Source of the DNA: CAYMRB01 sp964392615
GTDB lineage: Bacteria > Planctomycetota > UBA8108
Length of the DNA stretch: 18,958 nt
Assembly: GCA_964392615.1 (NCBI GenBank)
Contig: CAYMRB010000172.1
Coordinates: 1-18,958, forward strand
Reading direction: 5' to 3'
Shown here: piece by piece, positions 1 through 6,162 of the stretch
Numbering within the stretch: position 1 is the stretch's first letter
Layout: every line of letters starts with the position of its first letter
Translations under genes and position numbers: made by a program
Notes under the pieces: model-generated
What the model was told of the DNA's origin: nothing
What the model saw: only the letters and a program-made list of their open reading frames with translations
The model's database searches: none

Positions 1-456
1 GGCAACCCTTGGCCGGTTCCCCCGCTGCCGGGGCGTGGTGGCCCGGGTTTTTCCCTCCCGGTCCGACGACGCCTGAGGGCCAGCTTCAGAGCAGAGACGC
101 GGCTGCGCAACTCCGCGGGTGCACCCCGCCCCGTCCCGATTCTCACCGGCATCCAGCCGGTTCGTCTCAGGCTATTTGTTCCCCGCGCTCGCTCCTCGAG
201 AGTCGACTCGGGAAAGATGGTCGGCGGGCGGCTCGACGTTCGCGGCCTCCGTTCAGGCCGACCGGCTGCGTCCAGTCGACATCCCACGCGATGTCGTCGA
301 GGACACGCGGGCGGCCGACCTCAAGGTAGATCGTCGCTCCCTGCCATCTACCGACCCTGGCGAACACGTCGTGCCATCTCGCGACCGTCTCCACCTGTGG
401 ACTGTTGCCAGGCGGCCGGCTACGCTGGAGTCGATCCGCGAGATTCAGGAGGGACC
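1..456. other. Region without a confident gene
   Basis: No reading frame on either strand here shows a recognisable domain or convincing coding pattern, apart from a possible short remnant on the minus strand at 167-394, listed separately. The last 10 bases hold the ribosome binding site AGGAGGG (447-453) of the TIM-barrel gene starting at 457. The promoter of that gene should lie in this stretch, but I could not pick out -35 and -10 boxes with confidence. Confidence 0.5.
167..394 (-). pseudogene. Possible remnant or small hypothetical ORF
   Basis: A 75-residue frame from a GTG at 394-392 to a stop at 167. The middle part (RWHDVFARVG, then GATIYLEVGRPRV, then DDIAWDVDW) looks like a beta-rich protein segment and its codons mostly end in G or C, as in genuine genes here. 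The C-terminal third becomes arginine-rich and loses that pattern. There is no ribosome binding site in front of the GTG, and the same frame upstream is only the antisense of the TIM-barrel gene. It may be the decayed C-terminus of a beta-sandwich protein. I do not recognise a family and it could be chance. Confidence 0.2.
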
Positions 457-1401
457 ATGAGCGAATCGATGACCCGTCGCGACCTGATCGGTCGCAGCGC
501 TCTGGCGCTCGGCGCCGCAACGCTCGGCACGACCGCAGCGACCGACGTTCGCGCTGCCGACGATGCGAAGAAGAAGGGCTGGGCGATCAGCCTCAACACG
601 AGCACGCTGCGCGGCCAGAAGTTGCCGATCGCCGAGACGATCCGCGTCGCCGCGGCGGCAGGGTACGTCGGCATCGAGCCGTGGCCCAACGAAGTGGGCG
701 ACTACGTCAAGGCGGGCGGCAAGCTGCGCGACCTGCGCAAGATGCTCGAGGACAACGGGCTCGCCGTCACCGGCGCCATCGCGTTCTTTCCCTGGATGGT
801 CGATGACAAGGCCCAGCGGGTCCGCGCGTTGGAGAGCGCCAAGCGCCAGATGGATCAGCTCGCGCAGATCGGCGCGACCCACATCGCGGCACCGCCGGCC
901 GGCAACGTGAAGGGCGTCGATCTGCTCGCGGCAGCCGAGCGCTATCGCGATCTCCTCGTCGCGTCCGAGGCCTTTCCGGTCATTCCCGCCATCGAGATCT
1001 GGGGCTTTCAGAACAACCTCAACCGTCTCGGTCAAGCGGCGCTCGTGGCCATCGAGGCGGGCCATCCGCGTGCGTGCGTGCTGCCGGACGTCTACCACCT
1101 CTACAAGGGCGGCTCGGGGCTCGACGGCATCGGTCTGCTGTCGGCGAAGATCCTCGCCGGCTGTCATCTGAACGACTATCCGGACATCCCGCCCGACAAG
1201 ATCAACGACCGCGACCGCGTCTACCCCGGCGACGGCGTCGCCGACTTGAAGAAGTTCTTCCGCGACCTCTGGGCGACCGGTTACCGCGGCCCCCTGTCGA
1301 TCGAGCTCTTCAATCCGGAGTACTGGAAGCAAGAGCCACTCGCGGTCGCGAAGACGGCCCTCGCGAAGACGCGTGCGGTCATCGATCAGGCGCTCGCGTG
1401 A
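457..1401 (+). CDS. Tat-exported sugar phosphate isomerase/epimerase-like TIM barrel
   Basis: A 314-residue protein of the xylose isomerase-like / AP endonuclease 2 superfamily, which usually isomerises or epimerises sugars with a divalent metal. The start at 457 is set by AGGAGGG at 447-453. The N-terminus carries a twin-arginine signal (R7-R8 followed by DLI), a hydrophobic stretch (about 14-27) and a likely cleavage site after VRA (33), so a folded protein is probably exported. The barrel runs from about 42 to 312. Likely metal and catalytic residues sit on successive strand ends: E74 (GIEPW), E180 (AIEIW), D211 and H214 (PDVYH), H237 (CHLND) and E283 (SIELF). The substrate cannot be told from sequence. 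The stop overlaps a GTG at 1398, possibly the start of a small damaged ORF, and the selenoprotein gene follows on the same strand. Confidence 0.9.
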   Translation: MSESMTRRDLIGRSALALGAATLGTTAATDVRAADDAKKKGWAISLNTSTLRGQKLPIAETIRVAAAAGYVGIEPWPNEVGDYVKAGGKLRDLRKMLEDNGLAVTGAIAFFPWMVDDKAQRVRALESAKRQMDQLAQIGATHIAAPPAGNVKGVDLLAAAERYRDLLVASEAFPVIPAIEIWGFQNNLNRLGQAALVAIEAGHPRACVLPDVYHLYKGGSGLDGIGLLSAKILAGCHLNDYPDIPPDKINDRDRVYPGDGVADLKKFFRDLWATGYRGPLSIELFNPEYWKQEPLAVAKTALAKTRAVIDQALA

Positions 1402-1575
1402 GTCGCGTGAGTCGTCGCTGTCCGACCTGCGCGGGATACGTCGACGAGTCGCGTTCCGGCGCATGGACCTCGCCTGCGCTTGGATCTCTTCTGCGCCGAG
1501 CCCGACGATTTCGGCGCTTGGATGACGTTCGACGAGGCGCGGGACCTTGTCGCGATTCTTTTCAGTCAGAGGTGA
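1398..1575 (+). pseudogene. Possible small zinc-ribbon ORF split by a frameshift
   Basis: A GTG at 1398 (GTGA overlap with the TIM-barrel stop), or the one at 1407, opens a frame with a CPTC knuckle (CPTCAGYVDE) that soon becomes arginine-rich. The next frame takes up a convincing protein-like C-terminus, LRLDLFCAEPDD followed by FGAWMTFDEARDLVAILFSQR, ending in a TGA at 1573-1575, four bases before the next gene's ATG. Joining the two frames with one base shift near 1450-1480 gives a protein of about 58 residues with a CxxC knuckle and one later Cys. It could be a real mutation, a sequencing error near a weakly covered site, or chance. No family is recognised. Confidence 0.33.
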
Positions 1576-1579
1576 CGTC

Positions 1580-2155
1580 ATGGCCTGGATAGAGACCATC
1601 GGTCCGAAGCAGGCGCAGGGTGAGCTGCGCGAGCTCTACGACGAGGCCGTCCGCCGTTCCGGACGCGTCTTCAACGTCGTCCGCCTTTCGAGCCTCAACT
1701 CACCGGTCCTGTCGGCGTGGATCGAGATCTACCAGCGCGTCATGTTCGGCCCGTCGCCGCTATCGCGTGCCGAGCGCGAGATGGTGGCGGTCGTCGTCTC
1801 CCACGAAAACTCCTGCCACTACTGAGTGCATGCGCACGCCATGAGCCTCCGGTCGGAGGCTCCCGATCGTGCCGAATGGGTCGCCGCGATCCGTGACGAT
1901 TGGCGCAGTGCCGAGCTGTCGCCGCGCGAACGCGCGCTGTGCGAGTACGCGGCCAAGCTGACCGAGACGCCGGGAGCGACGCAGGAGGCCGACCTCGAGC
2001 CGCTGCGCGCGCAAGGGCTCGACGACCGCGCGATCCTCGATCTCGCGCACGTCGTCGGTTTCTTCGCGTATGCCAATCGACTCGTCGACGGGCTCGGCTG
2101 CGATCTCGAGTTCGGCATGCCTACGGATCCTCACCGTCCGGCCACGTCGCCGTGA
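1580..2155 (+). CDS. Selenoprotein: AhpD-like peroxidase-related protein with CxxU active site
   Basis: Read through the in-frame TGA at 1823-1825, this is a 191-residue all-helical protein of the carboxymuconolactone decarboxylase/AhpD superfamily, closest to the 'peroxidase-related' branch. The start ATG at 1580 follows AGAGGTGA (1568-1575). Family features before the TGA are IETIGP (4-9), FGPSPLSRAERE (56-67) and NSCHY (77-81). The catalytic pattern of AhpD, E-x11-C-x2-C-x3-H, is met as E67, C79, residue 82 and H86, with TGA replacing the second (peroxidatic) Cys. After the TGA the frame continues without a stop through ALCEYAAKLTETPG and HVVGFFAYANRLVDGLG, both typical of the family's C-terminal half. 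With the hairpin at 1843-1862 this supports selenocysteine insertion. Expected role: thiol/selenol-dependent reduction of peroxides. A nonsense mutation is the alternative. The 3' end overlaps the convergent kinase gene by 35 nt. Confidence 0.85.
1843..1862 (+). promoter_or_regulatory. Candidate bacterial SECIS element
   Basis: GAGCCTCC (1843-1850), loop GGTC (1851-1854) and GGAGGCTC (1855-1862) form a perfect 8-bp stem with a 4-nt loop. The stem begins 17 nt and the loop 25 nt after the TGA at 1823-1825, inside the coding frame. Known bacterial SECIS elements place a short G-containing apical loop about 16-37 nt after the UGA, and the E. coli fdhF element also presents GGUC in its loop for SelB. 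A weaker 4-bp hairpin (GTGC/GCAC, 1826-1837) sits between the TGA and this stem. Confidence 0.78.
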
Positions 2156-3314
2156 TCTGGCGGATCTCGGCGAAGTCGAACTCGCCGGCGTCGAGCCGCG
2201 GTTGGCCCGCCAGCCGGAACTCAACGTGGTGTGCTCGCGCGGAAACGCCCTCGACCGTGCACGGCGTCGTGTGAGGCTCGCCCCTGTCGTCGAGAGTCGG
2301 CTTGCCGTCGAGGTAGACCTCGGCGCCGAAGTGCGGCAGCGTGATGAAGCTGACGTCGACCGACGACGGCGTCACTTCGTCGAAGAGCGATGAGAGACCG
2401 ATGCCGACGCCGACGGCCGCGAGGGCGATCACCGCTACTCCCATAGCGATGACGGTGCGCCTCGATCGCGGTCGCGCTGTCTCACCGCCGTCGACCAGGA
2501 GCTGTTCGAGCGCGCTCGCCATCTCCTGTGCATCGCGGTAGCGCTCGTCGCGCTTCGAGCTGCACGCGGTCAGGCTGAGGCGAAGCAGAGCCCGCAGGGT
2601 CGGGTCTTCGAGGATCCGTCGCGGCTCGGGCCCCAGGCTCGGAAAGCGATCGGCCGCGCAGCCCGTGAGCATCTCGTAGACCACCAGGCCTGCCGCGTAG
2701 ACGTCGGCGCGCGTATCCATGCGGCCGTCCGGCGGCATGTACGTCACGGTACCGAGACGCGACACCTCGGGGCCCGCATCGGTGAGTAGGCCGAAGTCCG
2801 CGAGCTTGAGCTCTCCGGCGACGAACAGGCAGTTCGCCGGCTTGACGTCGCGGTGCACCATGCCGGCGTCGTGTAGCGATGTCAGCCCTCGAAGCAGCTG
2901 CCGGGAGTACTCCAAGCAGGTCTTCGATTCCAGCGCGCTCCGCTGCAGCCTGCTATCCAGAGTCGCTGGCCGATACTCCGCGTCGGCGGTCGGCGGCTCG
3001 CCCGAGAGGTCGTCGGCGAGATCCATGACGTAGAACAGGTGTTCCCTCGTCTTGCCGACATGTCGCACCGGAAGGAGGTCCGGGCTCTGGCGTCGCGCGT
3101 GGTCTTCCAGGCGAGTGAGCGATGTCAGCTCGCGGCTCGCACCGGATCCGAGACGCGGTATGAGCTTGACCGCGGCGAGCCGTCCTGTCGCGTCGTTCTT
3201 CGCGAGCCAGACCGTGCCGAAGCCTCCGCTGCCGATCTTGCGGATCAGCGTGAAGTCGGGGACGACGGGTGTGTCCGCTTCCGGGCTGTCAGGCGTTCGA
3301 TCGTCGTCGCTCAC
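2121..3314 (-). CDS. Membrane-anchored Ser/Thr protein kinase with C-terminal PEGA-like domain
   Basis: A 397-residue Hanks-type kinase. The GTG start (3314-3312) overlaps the sigma factor's TGA (3313-3311) as GTGA, implying translational coupling. The kinase domain (about 21-275) has a glycine-rich loop GSGGFGTV (28-35), VAIK-type lysine K50, the catalytic loop HRDVKPAN (154-161) and DFG (173-175). The usual APE motif of the activation segment reads PPD (194-196), a conservative change. One membrane helix follows (about 288-308). The outer segment (about 320-390) has a VDVSF...GAEVYLDGKP...TTPCTVEGV pattern like a PEGA beta-domain, common in bacterial surface proteins and envelope sensors. 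Co-transcription with an ECF sigma factor suggests the kinase acts on the sigma factor or a partner. The 3' end overlaps the convergent selenoprotein gene by 35 nt. Confidence 0.92.
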   Translation of the reverse strand: MSDDDRTPDSPEADTPVVPDFTLIRKIGSGGFGTVWLAKNDATGRLAAVKLIPRLGSGASRELTSLTRLEDHARRQSPDLLPVRHVGKTREHLFYVMDLADDLSGEPPTADAEYRPATLDSRLQRSALESKTCLEYSRQLLRGLTSLHDAGMVHRDVKPANCLFVAGELKLADFGLLTDAGPEVSRLGTVTYMPPDGRMDTRADVYAAGLVVYEMLTGCAADRFPSLGPEPRRILEDPTLRALLRLSLTACSSKRDERYRDAQEMASALEQLLVDGGETARPRSRRTVIAMGVAVIALAAVGVGIGLSSLFDEVTPSSVDVSFITLPHFGAEVYLDGKPTLDDRGEPHTTPCTVEGVSARAHHVEFRLAGQPRLDAGEFDFAEIRQITATWPDGEDP

Positions 3315-4012
3315 GATGAGCTCTCCAGCGCGCGTCGCATAGTCTCGCCGACGCGGAGGGACAGTGTTCGCTCGTCCGCCGGGGCGGGTCTCAACAGCAG
3401 CGCCTCGCGCACGCGCTCGGGAAGTCGCCCGTCGTCGGAGTATCCCCGGGTCAGATCCTCGAGACGCCTCAAGACGCGGCGTCGCGCCATGTACACCGCG
3501 TTGCGCGTCGAGCCGAGCGCGGCTGCCGCCTCCGCTGGCGGCACGCTGGCGAGCATCGTCAGCTCGAAGGCGACGAAGTCGCGCGGCTCCGTCTCGCGTC
3601 GCACGACGTCGAGGACGGCCATCAGGACGGCTTGCTCGAACACGGTCTCCCACAAGGCCTCCGGTCCGGGCTGCGCCGATTCTCCTGCATACTCGGCCGC
3701 GTCGTTCTGAGCGCCGGGGCGGACGCGCTCCGACGGGCGGCGGCGAAGGTCGGCCACCCTGTGCCGCACGATCGTCCCGAGCCAGTCGCGGAAGCGGCCG
3801 CGCTCCGGGTCGTAGCGGAAGATCTCGCGCTTTTCGAAGACCTTCAGCATGACGTCCTGGACGACGTCCTCGGCCGTGTTGGGAGAACAGCCGCGTCGGA
3901 CCGCAAAGCCGTAGATCACCGGCCAGTAGCGTTGGAAGAACTCCTCCCACGCCACGGGGCCGGTCCCATCGCGGAGCTGCGCCAGCAGTGTGACCCTGGT
4001 CTTCGAAGGCAC
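3311..4012 (-). CDS. ECF-type RNA polymerase sigma factor
   Basis: A 233-residue sigma-70 family protein with a GTG start (4012-4010); no other start lies upstream in frame. Region 2 (about 24-93) includes FFQRYWPVIYGFA, the core-binding AEDVVQDVMLKVFEK (48-62) and the -10 recognition stretch around FRDWLGTIVRHRVADLRRR. A linker of about 40 residues leads to region 4 (about 135-186), with VPPAEAAAALGSTRNAVYMARRRVLRRL as the -35-binding helix-turn-helix. A 45-residue tail (187-233) extends past region 4. It lies directly upstream of, and overlaps by 4 nt, a Ser/Thr kinase, an arrangement known for some planctomycete and related ECF groups where kinase replaces an anti-sigma factor; no anti-sigma gene is seen here. 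The promoter region (4013-4165) is shared with the divergent PEGA protein gene, a likely regulatory target (inference). Confidence 0.93.
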   Translation of the reverse strand: MPSKTRVTLLAQLRDGTGPVAWEEFFQRYWPVIYGFAVRRGCSPNTAEDVVQDVMLKVFEKREIFRYDPERGRFRDWLGTIVRHRVADLRRRPSERVRPGAQNDAAEYAGESAQPGPEALWETVFEQAVLMAVLDVVRRETEPRDFVAFELTMLASVPPAEAAAALGSTRNAVYMARRRVLRRLEDLTRGYSDDGRLPERVREALLLRPAPADERTLSLRVGETMRRALESSS

Positions 4013-4165
4013 TCGAAAAAAACCGCAGAAACCGGGCCGATGGCCCTCAGGTCGTGCGTATCTACCGGTGGAAACGGACGCACTCCTCGAGTGCAGTGTA
4101 TCTTCGAACGATCGAACCGGGAAGGATGCCGTGGCGGCCTTCTCGCCCGGCGAAAGGAACGAATC
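4013..4165. promoter_or_regulatory. Divergent promoter region between sigma factor and PEGA gene
   Basis: The 153 bp between the minus-strand sigma gene and the plus-strand PEGA gene must hold promoters for both. The plus-strand gene has a ribosome binding site AAAGGAA at 4153-4159, six bases before its ATG. No clear housekeeping -35/-10 pair stands out; ECF autoregulation is possible but no consensus is known for this sigma factor. Confidence 0.4.
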
Positions 4166-4545
4166 ATGCGCCTGTTGCTCGCCATCGCTTTTCTTCTCGC
4201 GGCTGTCCCCGGCGTCGCGCAGGACGCGAAGACCGTCAAGCCCGGCTCAGTCCGCGCGGAGAAGAAGGCCGACACACAGCTCTTTATCACGACGACGCCG
4301 AAGGGGGCGAAGGTCACGGTCGACGGCGACGAGGTCGGCTCGTCACCTCACCTGTTCGTCGTGCCGCCGGGGGCGACGAAGATGGTCGTCGAGGTCGAGC
4401 TCGACGGGTACGGCAAGGGCCAGCGCTCCGTCGTGATTCGCGGCGGCAAGATCACGCGGGTGACGTTCGAGCTCGATCCGGCGACACCGCCCGTTCCCGC
4501 CGCCGCTGGGCGCCGCGGGCGGTCCGGGTGCGTAGACGTTGGGCG
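4166..4545 (+). CDS. Secreted PEGA-domain protein, N-terminal part (cut by assembly gap)
   Basis: The ATG at 4166 is preceded by AAAGGAA (4153-4159). The first 18 residues are a clear Sec signal peptide (MRLLLAIAFLLAAVPGVA) with cleavage before QD. Residues about 37-104 form a canonical PEGA domain: FITTTPKGAKVTVDGDEVG, then PHLFVVPPGATKMVVEVELDGY and a final strand ITRVTFEL. PEGA domains are short beta-modules on surface or envelope proteins. After PATPPVPAA the translation turns unnatural (GRRGRSGCVDVG) just before the Ns, so the last 40 or so bases may contain errors. The frame differs from that of the segment after the gap, as expected if the ten Ns stand for an unknown length. It is probably one gene with 4556-6078. 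The divergent sigma factor/kinase pair lies immediately upstream. Confidence 0.85.
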
Positions 4546-4555
4546 NNNNNNNNNN
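4546..4555. other. Assembly gap (ten Ns)
   Basis: Ten consecutive Ns. The reading frame before the gap (ATG 4166) and after it (open to 6078) differ, so the true missing length is not ten bases, or there are small errors at the edges. The gap adjoins a 21-bp tandem repeat, which may have caused the break. Confidence 0.97.
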
Positions 4556-4590
4556 CCGCGAAGACAGCTCCCGCGGCCGCGAAGACAGCT
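4556..4590 (+). repeat. 21-bp period tandem repeat coding an Ala/Lys/Pro linker
   Basis: CCGCGAAGACAGCT occurs at 4556-4569 and again at 4577-4590, exactly 21 bases (seven codons) apart, coding AKTAPAA then AKTASAR. It begins directly at the edge of the N run, so more copies may be hidden in the gap. Such a linker would join the PEGA domain to the downstream region. Confidence 0.75.
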
Positions 4591-6078
4591 TCCGCGCGCG
4601 ACGCTCGCGCGACGGCGATCGCGTTTCTCAAGGCCGTGGTTGGGGCACGTGACGACGAGGCTCTCGAGTACTCGGACGGCATCGAAGCGAGCGGCCTCGG
4701 GCAGCTGCGGGCCGTGAGCGATCTCTCGAAGGTGGAGATCGACAAGGTCTGGGCGACGCACGACACGGGCTGCGCGATCACCACGACGTTCGGCGTTCGC
4801 GAACGCGAGCAGCCCGCGGCGCTCGGCTTCGGGCTCGTCAAGCGAGCGCGGTCGTGGCGCATCCGGGACATCGACTTCTTGCCGCTTCCCGACGGGCCGA
4901 AGAAGTTCGTCGACGGCTTCCTGAAGAGCTACCCGAAGGCCGCGAAGCTCGACTTCCTGACGAGGACGCTCGAGGATTCGGATTCGCACGCGGTGGCGCG
5001 TCGCTACGGTCGTGCGTTGGCCACCGCCGACGAGGCCGTGCTCCGGACGTTCTGGAAGCTCGAAGACGCGCTGGACCGGGACATCGCGGACCTACTCCTC
5101 GCGGCGATTCGCCAGGCCGCTCGCGATACGGGCAGCGGGCTGCAGATCGACCTCGTCCACAGCGCGCGCGTCGGGGATCGCCTGCTCGCTTGCTACCTCC
5201 TCGGGCCGTTGCCGCCCTTCAGCGACGAGGCGTCGCCGATCTTCGAGTACTTCGAGTATCACGAGAAGAGCTGGCGTACGCGTCCTCTGGCGTCCGTTCG
5301 CGCGGTGTACAAGGCGCGCGAGATGTCTCCCGAGGACTTTGGACGTCAAGTTCTGCTGCGGCGCGTGATCGACTTGCGCTTCGGGACGACGACCTGGAAG
5401 GAGCGCATCGCGATTCAGCGCGCCACCGTCGCGGCTCATAGGGCGCTCGCCGCGCCGCCGTACGGTCTGGGGGGGTACGGCCAAGCCGCGGATGCGATCG
5501 AGAAGCAGCTGGCGGATCAGGAGCGGCTCGCGGGTCTCGAGTGGCGGGAGATCGAAGCGCTGTCGCTGGCGGACGCGCGGACCCATTTCGGTGACATCGG
5601 TTCGCCGAAGGACTTCCTCCTCGCGTTCTACCTCGAGGCATCGGAGTCGAAGGCCGTTCGCGCGATCGCGTGGCATGGCAAGGTCGAGACGTTCGCCGCC
5701 GAGCAACTTCCCTGTCTGACCGCCGAGGACGTCGCGAACGCGACCGTCACGGTGGATCCGAGCGACGCATCACCCTCGGTCTCGGTGTCGTTGACCGAGT
5801 TCGGCGCGCAGATTCTGAAGCGAGCGTCGAAGGAGAACATCGGCAAGAAGCTCGCGATCGTCGCCGACGGACGCGTCGTCTCCGCACCGACGATTCGCGA
5901 CACGATCGGCGGCGGCGAGGCGATCATCACCGGCAACTTCAGCGATTCCGAGGCGTACGACCTCGTCGAGCGGCTGAACGCCCGCGTCGAGAAGTCCCGG
6001 GCGTTCGTCAAGAAGCTGCGGGCCAAGCTGGACGATCGCGCCGATTCCGGGCTGGGCGATCCGGCACCGCGGCGCTGA
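4556..6078 (+). CDS. C-terminal part of PEGA protein (or separate protein): NTF2-like and SecD-head-like regions
   Basis: About 507 residues open from the gap to a TGA at 6076-6078, without its own convincing start, so most likely the continuation of the PEGA gene at 4166. It opens with an AKTAPAA linker. The next 110 or so residues (AIAFLKAVVGARDDEALEYSDG ... SWRIRDIDFLPLP, to about 4890) resemble an NTF2/SnoaL-type fold, frequent in planctomycete secreted proteins. The middle (about 4900-5730) is not recognised. The end (about 5740-5985) matches the head of the SecD P1 domain: VSVSLTEFGAQ, NIGKKLAIVADGRVVSAPTI, IGGGEAIITGNFSDSEAYDLV. No SecD transmembrane part is present, so it is not a translocase; the domain is reused in a secreted protein. 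Function unknown; the divergent sigma/kinase pair suggests an envelope role (inference). Confidence 0.8.
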
Positions 6079-6162
6079 TCGGGTCGGCCTGCCCGCTTCC
6101 AGCCGCGACAACGATCCGGTACGCTCGGCGGCTCGCTCTCTCGGTCAGGACTCAAGAGACAC

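Noticed and set aside
445..1599. Long minus-strand open frame antisense to the TIM-barrel gene
   Set aside because: Arg/Asp/Glu-rich translation without motifs, typical of the antisense shadow of a high-GC gene.
1826..2155. Separate gene starting at the GTG right after the TGA
   Set aside because: There is no ribosome binding site for it, it lacks the family's N-terminal half, and it is in the same frame as the preceding segment; both parts make one family-length selenoprotein.
3315..3950. N-terminal extension of the kinase by its open frame
   Set aside because: It lies wholly over the sigma factor gene in another frame; the GTG overlapping the sigma stop fits the usual kinase N-terminus.
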